A stretch of DNA of 50,949 nt. Origin: Archangium violaceum Cb vi76. Lineage in GTDB: Bacteria > Myxococcota > Myxococcia > Myxococcales > Myxococcaceae. Shown piece by piece: positions 35,844 to 44,815 of the stretch. The DNA lies in NCBI RefSeq assembly GCF_000733295.1, contig NZ_JPMI01000231.1, positions 1-50,949 of the forward strand, given 5' to 3'. Numbering within the stretch: position 1 is the stretch's first letter; each line of letters starts with the position of its first letter. The position numbers were made by a program, and so were the translations under genes. The notes under the pieces were generated by a model. It was given only the letters and a program-made list of their open reading frames with translations, did no database searches and had not been told where the DNA came from.

Positions 35844-36982
35844 GCGGATGTCCGTCGGTTGTTCAAGTAGGCGCGAATCAATGTGCTGGAGAGCAGGCGG
35901 ATGTGCTGCGGCGTGTTCTGGACCTCGTTCCAGGCCAGTCCGCCGAGCTCCTCCCGGTTCCCGTCCGTCCAGCGGCAGATGGGCCGGATGCGAGCCAGCT
36001 CGGCCCGTACCACCTGGGGTGTCCGGGCGCCGTTCAGATCGATGCTGCCCATGACCTTGTCCATGAGCCGTCCCATGGCACAGAGGCCGGCGCCGTGCAT
36101 CAGCCTGCTGCGGGTGGGAGGACGGCCCCAGGCCTCGGGGAAGGTGTCGCGGACCGCCTTCCAGTACATGAGGAGCAGCTTGCGCACGGACTCGAAGTCC
36201 GTCTCCCCGCTGGCGATGTTGCGGTAGGGGAAGAGGGCCCCGCTGGGGGAGGAGAGACTCTCCTGGAGCATCTTCACCACGGCGGTGTCGGTCACCACGG
36301 CGGCGTGGCGGGCGTCGGAGTCCTGCGAGGCGCGCCGGATGAGGCCCCGGAAGGGCGATTGAGGATCCCGGTTGAGCAGATCGCACAGGGCCGCGGGGGC
36401 CCTGCGGGCCGCGAGGTTGCTGGGCAGCAGCGTGGAGACCTCGGGGAGCAGCTCGGTGATGAGGCCGCGCGGCAGGGGCCTGGTGTTGTTGACGCGCAGG
36501 AACTGGTCGCGCTGCAGATCCACCTCGTCCGCCACGAAGGCATTGACGGGCACGGGGAAGTCCTGCCGCTTGCACTGCGAGAGCGCCAGGGCCCGCTGCT
36601 GGCCGTCCACGATCCACGCGGGCTTGCTCTGGCCCGGCCCGGGCAGGGGGATTCGCAGCGTACCGGCCTCGGCGATACCGGAGTCCACCTTGGGGCCCCG
36701 GATCTGCTTGAAGAGGGTGCTCGAGGACAGGGCGAGGATGATGGAGTTGGGGAAGAGCACCTGGGGGCCGTCGAGGTACTCGGTGATGCTGCGCACGTGG
36801 CGCTTCACCTCGGGGCGCTGGTAGCCGAGCAGGGCCCCACCCTGGTCCCGGGACACACGAGACACATCGGCCACCCGGAGGAGCTCGGAGGCCGTGAGGG
36901 TGAAGAGGTACAGGGGATGCCTGGGGTGCTGCTCGATGCGGATGGCACGGCGCAGCAGGGCTTCGGGCTCGCGGCGGCTCAT
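35840..36982 (-). CDS. Second DpdB-like DGQHR-domain protein
   Basis: This 380-residue paralogue of the protein at 33361-34518 shares GYQRPEV (53-59), IVDGQQR (124-130), FLRVNNTRPLPRGLITELLP, and SRLMHGAG in the C-terminal half. Divergence is considerable outside these blocks. Both copies keep the core motif, so neither looks decayed. The ATG at 36982 overlaps the stop of dpdC (ATGA), and its own stop overlaps the dpdA TTG. Tandem DpdB copies flanking DpdA suggest a heteromer or two nucleotide-dependent steps, which is inference. Canonical systems are described with a single dpdB. Confidence 0.8.
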   Translation of the reverse strand: MSRREPEALLRRAIRIEQHPRHPLYLFTLTASELLRVADVSRVSRDQGGALLGYQRPEVKRHVRSITEYLDGPQVLFPNSIILALSSSTLFKQIRGPKVDSGIAEAGTLRIPLPGPGQSKPAWIVDGQQRALALSQCKRQDFPVPVNAFVADEVDLQRDQFLRVNNTRPLPRGLITELLPEVSTLLPSNLAARRAPAALCDLLNRDPQSPFRGLIRRASQDSDARHAAVVTDTAVVKMLQESLSSPSGALFPYRNIASGETDFESVRKLLLMYWKAVRDTFPEAWGRPPTRSRLMHGAGLCAMGRLMDKVMGSIDLNGARTPQVVRAELARIRPICRWTDGNREELGGLAWNEVQNTPQHIRLLSSTLIRAYLNNRRTSA

Positions 36983-37941
36983 GCGCGCTCCTGGAGCGCG
37001 TGGAAGAGCCGACTGAAGCGCTTCTGTTCACAGGCGAGGCCGCTGTCCCTCAGCTGCCGCAGGGTGGCGCTACAGGAGAGTTTCCGCGTGCGCAGCGCCC
37101 GCACGATGAACTGGCGTACCTCGTCGTCCGTCATGGGCGTCCGCTCATAGCGCACGGGGGGAGCGCTGCGGTGGATGAGGCCCTCGTAATACTCCCGGGC
37201 GTGGGCTGCGTCTACTTCGCTTCCCTCGTCGCGGGCGCGTTCGAGGATGTGCCGGGCGACGCGGGCGTGGAGCGACTGGCGAGCGCCTCCCAGCTGTTCC
37301 TGGAGGTGGGCGTTGGAGGGAACCTGGTGGGGCGCCAGAACCCCTTTGAAGAGGGGCGCGGGCGTCGAGACGATGAGGAGGTGCTCGGGTTTGCGCAGGG
37401 CCTGTGCCGCATGCACCAGGTCGTCCGTGAACGCGGCGACATAGGCGGGTGAGGCCACGACCAGGATGCGGGCGTGGGGCGTGGACTCCGCGAGCTGACG
37501 GATGTGGCGGGGCGAGCCCGGCATGGGGCTGGATTCCCGGGCGAGTGCCTTCCACCAGTGTTGGAGCAGCTCGCCCGTGGGACGGGACTCGCCCTTGGGG
37601 ATGACGGAGTCCTCATGGCCTCGGGAGAAGGTGGCCGAGTACGGGCGGATGGGGGCGCTCGCGGGGATGAGCCCATATCCCGCCGAGGCCACCCACAGGT
37701 GGGAGCGCAGCCCGGCCTGGGTGGCCAGGGTTGGCAGCTCCAGGACGACGCTCCAGTGATCGCCCGCGTAGAGATCCTGCGCGGGGTACGTGGGATGCGG
37801 GTGGTCCCGGAGGCAGTTCCACCAGAGCCGGGCGCGGGATTCGGGTGCCGTCGCCTGGATCGTTCGCAGGTGGAGCCCTGGAGGAATGGGCGCACGCTTC
37901 CGGTCGCTACACGTGGCGATGATGTGGAGATCGGTCGACAT
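36979..37941 (-). CDS. dpdC: DpdC-like protein, candidate preQ0-DNA nitrile hydratase
   Basis: The 320-residue protein starts MSTDLHIIATCSDRKR, a beta strand followed by a C-S-D-R-K motif (residues 11-15) as in YaaA/DUF6884-type folds. Further conserved-looking blocks are DLYAGDHWSVVLELP, LWVASAGYGLI and SRGHEDSVIPKGE. A C-terminal helical domain (about 260-320) has a helix-turn-helix look (FIVRALRTRKLSCSATLRQL). In Salmonella DpdC converts the nitrile of preQ0 in DNA to the amide (dADG). The position as first gene of the operon with dpdB and dpdA supports the name, but sequence recognition is weaker than for dpdA. The ATG at 37941 is preferred. The modified base would be dADG if this call is right, dPreQ0 if not. 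Confidence 0.65.
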   Translation of the reverse strand: MSTDLHIIATCSDRKRAPIPPGLHLRTIQATAPESRARLWWNCLRDHPHPTYPAQDLYAGDHWSVVLELPTLATQAGLRSHLWVASAGYGLIPASAPIRPYSATFSRGHEDSVIPKGESRPTGELLQHWWKALARESSPMPGSPRHIRQLAESTPHARILVVASPAYVAAFTDDLVHAAQALRKPEHLLIVSTPAPLFKGVLAPHQVPSNAHLQEQLGGARQSLHARVARHILERARDEGSEVDAAHAREYYEGLIHRSAPPVRYERTPMTDDEVRQFIVRALRTRKLSCSATLRQLRDSGLACEQKRFSRLFHALQERA

Positions 37942-38212
37942 GGCACCCGGAACGGCTGGGCGCCGGTATACCCGCAAGCGGGGGAGTGATCGAATCCCCG
38001 ACCGATGATGCCGATGATATCGGCGTGCGCTCTTGGGCGTCCGTAGGCGCCCGCGGATGACTCTCGATGTAATCCTGGTGAACATGACCTCCGCGGTTGT
38101 ATCGCCGGAATCTCCGGGAGAGAAGACGGTTTTCCGGATCTGTAACGTCGCGGAAACTGTAGGCAGCCTGGTGTGGAGTGGCGTGCAGTTACACCCATGG
38201 TGCGAACGGTTT
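37942..38212 (-). promoter_or_regulatory. Upstream region of the modification operon with palindrome
   Basis: This 271-bp gap must contain the dpdC promoter. It holds a palindrome GCCGAT-GAT-ATCGGC (38010-38024), about 70-83 bp upstream of the dpdC start, which is a candidate operator. ACGGTTTTC occurs twice in the same orientation (38126-38134 and 38206-38214). I could not pick convincing -35 and -10 boxes. No regulator gene is adjacent. Confidence 0.4.
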
Positions 38213-38698
38213 TCAGTCGATGATCAAACCCACCTGAGTGAGCAGGGCCTCGTGTTTCTCGCTCGGAAAGTGGTCGTTCAGCAACGTGCGGGCGATACGG
38301 TGGAGCAGTTCTGGCCGTGCGCGGAGCAGTTGGTCGTACTTCTCGACGAAGCCGCCCCAGACATCCGCTCTTCGCAGAGCCGTCAGGGTCGGATCGGTAT
38401 TGCTCTGGCGCAGGACGAACTCCGCCCTGTTCCGGACCTCGACTTCCCAAAGTCCATCGTGCTGGAGGCGCCAGAACGGGTAACCCGCATGCGGTGTGCT
38501 CCGTACCTGGCCGTGGCTTTTCAGCAGGGACACGAGCCTGGGCTCGAGCTCGAGGAATGAGGCGAGCCTGGGTTCGTTGCGCTGAATGCGTCCCAACGCG
38601 AGGAGCAGAAGGAGCGGTTTGTGTGCCGCCCTCTGTCCCTGGCGCCTCCAGGTCTGGAGGTTCTGGACGGCATTCAGAAGCATCTGCTCTTCGGTCAT
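38213..38698 (-). CDS. SBD-like modified-DNA-binding domain protein, lacks nuclease domain
   Basis: This 161-residue protein resembles the N-terminal region of ScoMcrA/SprMcrA-type restriction enzymes, which bind phosphorothioate DNA through an SBD domain. Matching blocks are AHKPLLLLLALGRIQR, a short acidic/leucine segment, and YPFWRLQHDGLWEVE. The family members I know continue into SRA and/or HNH nuclease domains; here the frame stops after the reader domain. Whether it is a truncated relic or a stand-alone reader is open, though the frame is clean. The ATG at 38698 has GGAG-poor context. It lies upstream of and on the same strand as the dpd modification operon. A role as reader of modified DNA is suggested by position only. 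Confidence 0.65.
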   Translation of the reverse strand: MTEEQMLLNAVQNLQTWRRQGQRAAHKPLLLLLALGRIQRNEPRLASFLELEPRLVSLLKSHGQVRSTPHAGYPFWRLQHDGLWEVEVRNRAEFVLRQSNTDPTLTALRRADVWGGFVEKYDQLLRARPELLHRIARTLLNDHFPSEKHEALLTQVGLIID

Positions 38699-38903
38699 GG
38701 TGTCGGGCGCACCGTACCCCACGCGGCATGAGTCCTGGCACCACCGCGGTGGGTTGGTCCAGCTCCCACCCCCTGTCCCACGAGCCAGGGGGAGTGCACC
38801 CCGGGTGTGGGCATGCAACCTCCCGTCCGCGTGCCAGCCGGGTAGCTCCGTGACAACGAACGTGGTGGGACGGCTTGCATCCGGTACATTCCCCCCTTGC
38901 CAG

Positions 38904-38921
38904 GACCCCGCAGTCGGGGTC
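38904..38921 (+). promoter_or_regulatory. Hairpin in the leader of the flavin monooxygenase gene
   Basis: GACCCCG-CAGT-CGGGGTC forms a perfect 7-bp stem with a tetraloop, ending 18 nt before the ATG and before the GGGAG ribosome site. It may stabilise the leader or be an operator. There is no T tract. Confidence 0.35.
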
Positions 38922-38938
38922 TCTCGGCAGGGAGTTCC

Positions 38939-40585
38939 ATGACACCACGTGTGGAAGAGACGGATGTCCTCATCGTCGGCTGCGGCCCCGTGGGGGCGCT
39001 GACGGCCAATTTCCTCGGACTGTACGGGGTCCGCACGCTCCTCATCGAGCGCCAGCCCACCCCCCACGGCCTGCCACGTGCCATCACGTGTGACGACGAG
39101 GCCCTGCGCATCTACCAGGCCGCCGGCCTCGCCGAGCCCATGGATGCCCTCATGTACACCGTCCCCGAGGTCCAGATGACCGGGGCCAACGGTGAGCTCT
39201 TCGCCCGCGTCGTCATCCAGGGGCTCGACTTCGGCAACGGCTTCCCCGCCCTCCGCTTCTTCAGCCAGCCCTACGTCGAGGACGTCCTGCGCCAGGGCCT
39301 CTCGCGCTTCCCCCATGTCGAGCTGCGGTTCGGCCAGTCCCTCGAGGCCTACTCCCAGGACTCCCACGGCATCTCCGCCACCGTCCGCGACGCCACGGAT
39401 GGCTCCGAGCGCACCGTGCGTGCCCGCTACCTGCTGGGCAGTGACGGCGGCCGCAGCACCCTGCGCCGCCTCGCCGGCATCGAGATGGTGGGCTCCACCT
39501 ATGACGAGCAGATGCTCGCCATCTCGCTCCTGCTCCCCGAGCCCCCGCCGCCCATCTGCCGCATGGTGTGCGATCCCCACCGTCACATGTTCGTCGCCCG
39601 CTGCTCCGGCAACGAGATGCGTGTCGACGCCACCATCCGCCACGACGAGAAGGTCGAGGACCTGCTCCGGCCCGAGCGCCTCCGCGAGTTCATCGCCCCC
39701 TTCGTGGATCCGGATCGCGCCACCATCGTTCGCGCCGCCGCCTACGTCTTCAACCGCCGCATGGCCTCGCGCTGGCGCGACGGGCGGCTGTTCCTGCTCG
39801 GCGACGCCGCCCACCTCATGCCGCCCGTGCTCGGCCAGGGGCTGTGCTCCGGCCTGCGCGACGCCCACAACCTCTCCTGGAAGCTCGCGTCCGTGCTCCA
39901 TGGAAACGCCGACGAGCGGATCCTCGACACCTACGAGCAGGAGCGCCGCCCCCACGTCGAGGCCATGCTCGACACCAGCGTCCAGATGGGCCGCGTCGTG
40001 CTCACCGGCAGCCGTCCCATGGCCATGCTGCGCGACAACGTCTTCCGGGCGCTGGATCGCATCCCCCGCGCCCAGCGCTTCATCCGCAACTTCGAGTTCA
40101 AGCCCCGGCCCCTCATCTCCCGCGGCTTCATGCTCGGCGGCTCGCGGGCCCACCGTCAGGCCCCCGAGGGCACCTACTTCCCCCAGCCCCGCGTGGGCGC
40201 TCCGGGGGGCGAGGTGGTCCGGCTCGACGAGCTGCTGGGCCCCGGTTTCGCCGTGCTGGTGCATCCCGACACCCGCGAGACGGCGCGCCGCGGTGCCCAG
40301 GTGCTCGCCGACAGCATGGGCGCCCGTTGTCTGAACATCATCCCCCCTCGTTCCGGCCAGGCCCAGCCCGGTGAGGTGGTGGACACCGAGGGCAAGCTCG
40401 ACGCCTGGTTCCGCGAGCACAAGGTGGAGATCGCCGTCCTCCGTCCGGATCGCTATCTCTACGGGGCCGTGCGGGGCTCGCACCTCGCCTCGCTCTCCAC
40501 GGCGCTGCGGGGCTGGGTCCACGGCTCGCCGGTCGCCATGGCGCCGCCCGCCGCCGCGTCCGCCCTCAAGTCGTCGGTGGGCTGA
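38939..40585 (+). CDS. FAD-dependent aromatic-hydroxylase-type monooxygenase
   Basis: This 548-residue flavoprotein of the PHBH/MhpA group has the N-terminal FAD motif VLIVGCGPVGALTANFL (GxGxxG, about residues 10-26), the mid DG motif LLGSDGGRS near 172 and the second FAD motif GRLFLLGDAAHLMPPVLGQG near 282-301. The C-terminal part (about 390-548) has the thioredoxin-like extension typical of phenol/MhpA-type hydroxylases. Such enzymes use NAD(P)H and O2 to hydroxylate aromatic substrates; the substrate here is unknown. The start at 38939 has GGGAG seven bases upstream. The upstream in-frame codons back to 38897 have no ribosome site. It is monocistronic and marks the return to ordinary chromosome after the Dpd genes. 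Confidence 0.88.
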   Translation: MTPRVEETDVLIVGCGPVGALTANFLGLYGVRTLLIERQPTPHGLPRAITCDDEALRIYQAAGLAEPMDALMYTVPEVQMTGANGELFARVVIQGLDFGNGFPALRFFSQPYVEDVLRQGLSRFPHVELRFGQSLEAYSQDSHGISATVRDATDGSERTVRARYLLGSDGGRSTLRRLAGIEMVGSTYDEQMLAISLLLPEPPPPICRMVCDPHRHMFVARCSGNEMRVDATIRHDEKVEDLLRPERLREFIAPFVDPDRATIVRAAAYVFNRRMASRWRDGRLFLLGDAAHLMPPVLGQGLCSGLRDAHNLSWKLASVLHGNADERILDTYEQERRPHVEAMLDTSVQMGRVVLTGSRPMAMLRDNVFRALDRIPRAQRFIRNFEFKPRPLISRGFMLGGSRAHRQAPEGTYFPQPRVGAPGGEVVRLDELLGPGFAVLVHPDTRETARRGAQVLADSMGARCLNIIPPRSGQAQPGEVVDTEGKLDAWFREHKVEIAVLRPDRYLYGAVRGSHLASLSTALRGWVHGSPVAMAPPAAASALKSSVG

Positions 40586-40664
40586 CGGCCGGAGCCGGTA
40601 CCGAGGAATTTCCAGTGGGTCCACCCGTTGGGTGGGCTCTTCGAAGCATGTGGAGGGAGAGCGG

Positions 40665-42059
40665 ATGCTCAGACAGAAGTTGCTCGTCACGGGGTTGGTG
40701 CTGCTGGCCGGGACGGCCGCGTGTGCCCAGGGCCGGGCCGCGGCGCCCGGGACGGCGGCCACCACCGCCGCGCGGAAGCCCGGCGCCCAGGTGCGGACGA
40801 AGACGCTGAAGAACGGGTTGAAGGTCATCGTCTGGGCGGACCCGGACAACCCCAGTGTCGCGCTCTACAACTGGTTCCGCGTGGGCAGCCGCAACGAGCG
40901 CCCCGGCATCACCGGCCTGTCCCACTTCTTCGAGCACATGATGTTCAACGGCGCGAAGAAGTACGGCCCCGGTGAGTTCGATCGCGTCATGGAGGCGCAC
41001 GGCGGCCGCAACAACGCCTACACCTCCGAGGACGTCACCGTGTACCAGGATTGGTTCCCGCGCTCGGCGCTGGAGAAGATCTTCGACCTGGAGGCGGACC
41101 GGCTGCGGGACCTCGCCATCGACCCGAAGGTGGTGGAGAGCGAGCGCGGCGTCGTCTACTCGGAGCGGCGCTCCAGCGTGGACAACGACAACAACGGGTT
41201 GCTCATGGAGCAGGTGCAGGCCACCGCCTTCGTGGCCCACCCCTACCAGTTCCCCGTCATCGGCTGGCCCTCGGACATCGAAAGCTGGAAGCAGGCGGAC
41301 CTGGAGCGCTACTTCCGCACCTACTACGCGCCCAACAACGCCACGCTCATCGTGGTGGGAGCGGTGACGCCCGAGGAGATCTTCTCGCTGGCGGAGAAGT
41401 ACCTCGAGCCCATCCCCGCGCAGCCCGAGCCCGAGCCGGTGCGCACCCTGGAGCCGCCGCAGCAGGGCGAGCGCCGGGTGGTGGTGCGCAAGCTGGCCCA
41501 GGCGCCGCTGTTGCAGATGGCCTTCCACGGCCTCAAGGCCAGTGACGCGGACGCGCCCGCGCTCGACTTGCTGGTGCGCATCCTCACGGAGGGCGACTCC
41601 TCGCGGCTGCACCGGCGGCTGGTGGAGGAGGAGCAGGTGGCCATCAACGTGGGCGGGTACCGGGGCGCGGGGTTCGACCCGTCGCTCACGTGGATGCTGG
41701 TGGACCTGCCGCCGGGTGGCGATCCGGGCAAGGCCGAGGCGCTGCTCGACGAGGAGCTGGCGAAGGCGGTGTCCGCGGGCGTGAGTGACGCGGAGTTGCG
41801 CAAGGCGAAGAACATCGCCGTGGCGGAGTTCTGGCGCAGCCTGGAGACGAACAGCGGCCGGGCGCAGGCGCTCGGCACCTACGAGGTGTTCCACGGCGAC
41901 TGGCAGAAGCTCTTCAGCGCGCCGGAGCGCTACGAGGCGGTGACGCGCGAGCAGGTGCGGAAGGTGGCCGCGCGGGTGTTCGCGAGGAACAACCGCTCCG
42001 TGGGCGTGCTGGTGCCCGAGGCCGCGGCGGACGAGGCGAAGAAGGAGGCGGCGCGATGA
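40665..42059 (+). CDS. M16-family zinc metallopeptidase, active subunit, lipoprotein
   Basis: This 464-residue pitrilysin-type peptidase has an N-terminal signal ([20 protein letters not shown]) ending in a lipobox-like TAAC, so it is probably anchored in the envelope. The inverted zinc motif HFFEH lies at 87-91, followed by the distal glutamate region [15 protein letters not shown]. The start at 40665 has GGAGG a few bases upstream. It overlaps the next M16 gene (ATGA at 42056-42059), the usual arrangement in which an active and an inactive half form a heterodimeric clamshell that degrades short peptides. Such pairs are common in myxobacteria. Confidence 0.9.
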   Translation: MLRQKLLVTGLVLLAGTAACAQGRAAAPGTAATTAARKPGAQVRTKTLKNGLKVIVWADPDNPSVALYNWFRVGSRNERPGITGLSHFFEHMMFNGAKKYGPGEFDRVMEAHGGRNNAYTSEDVTVYQDWFPRSALEKIFDLEADRLRDLAIDPKVVESERGVVYSERRSSVDNDNNGLLMEQVQATAFVAHPYQFPVIGWPSDIESWKQADLERYFRTYYAPNNATLIVVGAVTPEEIFSLAEKYLEPIPAQPEPEPVRTLEPPQQGERRVVVRKLAQAPLLQMAFHGLKASDADAPALDLLVRILTEGDSSRLHRRLVEEEQVAINVGGYRGAGFDPSLTWMLVDLPPGGDPGKAEALLDEELAKAVSAGVSDAELRKAKNIAVAEFWRSLETNSGRAQALGTYEVFHGDWQKLFSAPERYEAVTREQVRKVAARVFARNNRSVGVLVPEAAADEAKKEAAR

Positions 42060-43531
42060 AGGTGATGAACGGGAAGGTGGCGCTCGCGGCGCTGCTGGTG
42101 GCCTCCTCGGCGGGGGCGCAGGAGACGAAGACCCCGGCCCCGGCGGCGCAGCAGGTGCGCCAGGACGCCGCGAAGGACGCGGTGAAACTGCCCAAGGCCA
42201 CCGTGCTGGAGCTGAAGAACGGCGCGCGGCTGCTCCTGGTGGAGAAGCACGAGGTGCCGCTGGTGTCCTTCAGCGCGAAGGTGCGCGGTGGGGCGCTCGG
42301 AGATCCGGAGGGCAAGGAGGGCGTGGCCGCGCTCGCCGCCGAGCTGCTCCAGAAGGGCGCCGGCAAGCGGGACGCCGCGCAGTTCGCCGAGGCCGTGGAC
42401 AGCGTGGGCGGCGTGCTCGGGGTGGCTTCCAGCCGCGAGTCACTGGAGATCGGCGGACAGTTCATGTCGCGCGACACCGCCCTCATGGTGGAGCTGCTCT
42501 CGGACATGCTGATGCGGCCCCGTTTCGACGCCGCCGAGCTGGACAAGATGCGCGAGCGGATGGTGTCGGAGCTCGCCGCGGCGAAGGATGGAGACCTGCG
42601 CGGCCTCATCGGCACCTACTTCCAGGGCTTCCACTTCGGGACGCACCCGTACGGGCGGCCGGTGGGCGGCAGCGAGGCCACGCTGGCCACCCTCACGCGC
42701 GAGGACGTGCTGGCCTACGCGAAGGCGCACCTGGGGGGAGATCGGCTCATCCTCTCCGTGGTGGGCGACTTCGACGCGAAGAAGCTCGGGAAGCAGCTCG
42801 AGGCGGCGCTCGGCGGGTGGAATCGCGCGGGCACTCCGGTGCCGGTGGCTCCGCCCACCCAGCCCCTGAAGGGCCGGCGTGTGCTCCTGGTGGACAAGCC
42901 GGACGCCACGCAGACGTACTTCTGGGCCGGCAATACGGGCATCTCGCGCACCGACCCGGCCCGCGTGGACGTGTCGCTCGCCAATACGGTGCTCGGCGGC
43001 CGGTTCACTTCGTTGCTCAATACGGCGCTGCGGGTGAAGTCCGGGCTGACGTACGGCGCCGGCTCGGCGGTGCTGCCCGGCATCCAGCCCGGCCCCTTCG
43101 CCGTCTCCTCGTACACCAAGACGGAGTCCACCGGGCAGGCGCTGGACATGGCGCTGGACGTGCTCGCCAACTACCGCCAGCACGGCATGGACGACGCCAC
43201 GCTCTCCTCCGCCAAGGAGTACCTGCTGGGCCAGTTCCCTCCCACGCTGGAGACGAGCCAGCAGATCGCCTCCCGCTTGTCCGAGCTCGCCTTCTACGGC
43301 CTCGACTCGAGCGACGTGGATGAGTTCGCCTCCAGGGTGTCCGCCGCCGACAAGGCCCGCATCCTCGCCGCCATCCAGCGGGTGATGCCCGCTCAGGAGG
43401 ACCTCACCCTCGTGCTCATCGGCAAGGCGTCGGCCATCCGGGAAGTGGCTCGCAAGTACGGGCCCGTGACGGAGATGAGCATCACGGACCCGTATTTCGC
43501 TCCCCGCGGGACCGCGGCGAAGGCTCAGTAG
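42056..43531 (+). CDS. M16-family peptidase partner lacking the zinc motif
   Basis: This 491-residue secreted protein has a cleavable signal ([22 protein letters not shown], no lipobox). It carries the M16 fold across both halves, with the conserved tail-like [12 protein letters not shown] and [11 protein letters not shown] substrate-binding segments. The HxxEH position reads ALAAELL, so zinc ligands are missing, as expected for the non-catalytic member of a pair. Its start overlaps the stop of the active subunit. The pair is likely co-translated and secreted through Sec, acting in the periplasm or outside. Confidence 0.88.
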   Translation: MKVMNGKVALAALLVASSAGAQETKTPAPAAQQVRQDAAKDAVKLPKATVLELKNGARLLLVEKHEVPLVSFSAKVRGGALGDPEGKEGVAALAAELLQKGAGKRDAAQFAEAVDSVGGVLGVASSRESLEIGGQFMSRDTALMVELLSDMLMRPRFDAAELDKMRERMVSELAAAKDGDLRGLIGTYFQGFHFGTHPYGRPVGGSEATLATLTREDVLAYAKAHLGGDRLILSVVGDFDAKKLGKQLEAALGGWNRAGTPVPVAPPTQPLKGRRVLLVDKPDATQTYFWAGNTGISRTDPARVDVSLANTVLGGRFTSLLNTALRVKSGLTYGAGSAVLPGIQPGPFAVSSYTKTESTGQALDMALDVLANYRQHGMDDATLSSAKEYLLGQFPPTLETSQQIASRLSELAFYGLDSSDVDEFASRVSAADKARILAAIQRVMPAQEDLTLVLIGKASAIREVARKYGPVTEMSITDPYFAPRGTAAKAQ

Positions 43532-43537
43532 GCGTAT

Positions 43538-43622
43538 ACCCTCACCCCAGCCCTCTCCCAGAGGGAGAGGGGGCATACACGGATGGGTCCCTCTCCCTCT
43601 GGGAGAGGGTCGGGGTGAGGGT
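43538..43622. repeat. Palindromic intergenic repeat, copy B (inverted pair)
   Basis: Two copies of the CCCTCTCCC/GGGAGAGGG repeat face each other (about 43538-43572 and 43588-43622), enclosing a short spacer. The pair lies between the convergent stops at 43531 and 43643 and can fold as a large hairpin, so it may act as a bidirectional terminator. Confidence 0.85.
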
Positions 43623-43642
43623 CTTCCTCCGTGCCCGCGCGC

Positions 43643-44815
43643 CTACTTCGGCAGCGCCGCGTAGCGGTCCATGCACTTCTTGTAGCGCCTGTTCACCGAC
43701 TGCGCGAACCACGCCGTGGACTTGTCCCCGCTCATCTTCGGGCTCCGGATCGTCACCGTCGGCAGTTGCTCGTAGTTCGGTGTCTCGCCCGTCTGCTCCT
43801 GGTACACGCGCTTGATGGCGCTCCAGGTGTCCGTCTCCTCGAAGGCGAGCTCCTTCTCCTTCTCCACGTCCTTGCGCACCCGCCGCTCGCTCACGTCCTC
43901 CGGCACGTACCGCTCCCGGAACGCCAGAATCGCCTTCAGCGAGTTGCTGTCCTCGTCCACCGGCTCGCCCTGCTTGTCGTAGGCCAGCAGGTCTCCGTCC
44001 GTCACCAGCTTGATGCCCGTGAGCCGGCTCACCTGGGACTGCACCGCCGCGTTGCGCGAGGCGTAGTAGCCCGCGTTGTAGTCCGCGAAGCGGTAGAGCG
44101 GCTCGCTGTAGTGGGCCTCGTAGCCCAGCAGCCGCGCCGTGCCGTAGTACACCCCGCCGCTGCGCGTGTAGAGCTCCTCGCGCACCCGCTGCAGCGCGCG
44201 CTCGTCTCCTCCCGCCAGCTCCTCCGCGAAGCGCACGCTCACCTGCATGGAGCCCGCCGTGGTGATGGGGTTGAGGTCCTCCAGCCGCGTGGACTTGACG
44301 AGGCTGCTCGCCACCTGCGCCGCGAAGTACGTCTTCGGGTACTCCGTCTGGTAGTACTCCAGCAGCTCACGGAAGATGCGATCCAGGTCCCGCTCCGTCT
44401 TCACCTGCGCGAGCCGCTGCTCGAAGTTCTGCGAGTAGCCCGGTGCCTTGCCCTCCAGCAGCCCCTTCACCGCCGGCGGCCCCAGCGGGCCCAGCTTGTC
44501 CGCGTAGGCGTCCAGCTTCTCGCGGACGATGCGTGACAGGCCCGGCACCGCCGGGTTGGCCTCGAAGCCAGACTCCTGCTCGATGACGGCCAGCACCGAG
44601 CACACCGCCTGCGCAGAGGGGTACTGCCGGTGCGCCTCGAGCGCCGCCAGCACGTCCTCCGCCCAGCCCTCCCGTTCCTTCTCTCCCGGTGGCACCAGCT
44701 GCGTCGCCTGCTCCACGGTGACGCGCGGGGGCAAGGGCACCTCGGGCCGCGTGTGCCGGGGCGCACAGGCCGCCAGCGCCGCCAGCCCGCACGCGATCAA
44801 TACATTGCGGCTCAT
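43643..44815 (-). CDS. DUF1615 lipoprotein
   Basis: This 390-residue lipoprotein has a signal ending in LAALAAC (lipobox). The rest matches DUF1615: AVIEQESGFEANPAVPGLSRI early on, NPITTAGSMQVSV in the middle and EPLYRFADYNAGYYASRNAA later. The EQESGF and GSMQVSV pattern resembles the catalytic region of lytic transglycosylase-like (SLT) folds, so a peptidoglycan-related role is possible but unproven. The ATG at 44815 is preferred over an upstream one at 44950, because the signal peptide begins there. Confidence 0.82.
   Translation of the reverse strand: MSRNVLIACGLAALAACAPRHTRPEVPLPPRVTVEQATQLVPPGEKEREGWAEDVLAALEAHRQYPSAQAVCSVLAVIEQESGFEANPAVPGLSRIVREKLDAYADKLGPLGPPAVKGLLEGKAPGYSQNFEQRLAQVKTERDLDRIFRELLEYYQTEYPKTYFAAQVASSLVKSTRLEDLNPITTAGSMQVSVRFAEELAGGDERALQRVREELYTRSGGVYYGTARLLGYEAHYSEPLYRFADYNAGYYASRNAAVQSQVSRLTGIKLVTDGDLLAYDKQGEPVDEDSNSLKAILAFRERYVPEDVSERRVRKDVEKEKELAFEETDTWSAIKRVYQEQTGETPNYEQLPTVTIRSPKMSGDKSTAWFAQSVNRRYKKCMDRYAALPK

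Noticed and set aside
35844-37031. Long N-terminal extension of the dpdA frame
   Set aside because: It runs antiparallel in frame through the second dpdB gene and has Pro/Arg/Gly-rich translation. The DpdA-like sequence begins at KFFLPDSQD, so a TTG start at 35843 is used.
12657-38212. DISARM or BREX system
   Set aside because: A DUF1998-like helicase end and a BrxC-like ATPase gave a first impression of these, but there is no DNA methyltransferase, PglZ or DrmB-type gene, and dpdA is clear.
38699-40849. Long upstream extension of the SBD protein frame
   Set aside because: It is the antisense shadow of the flavin monooxygenase; the SBD homology begins at the ATG at 38698.
40566-41894. A 442-codon minus-strand frame
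   Set aside because: It is a shadow of the M16 peptidase, with no recognisable domain.
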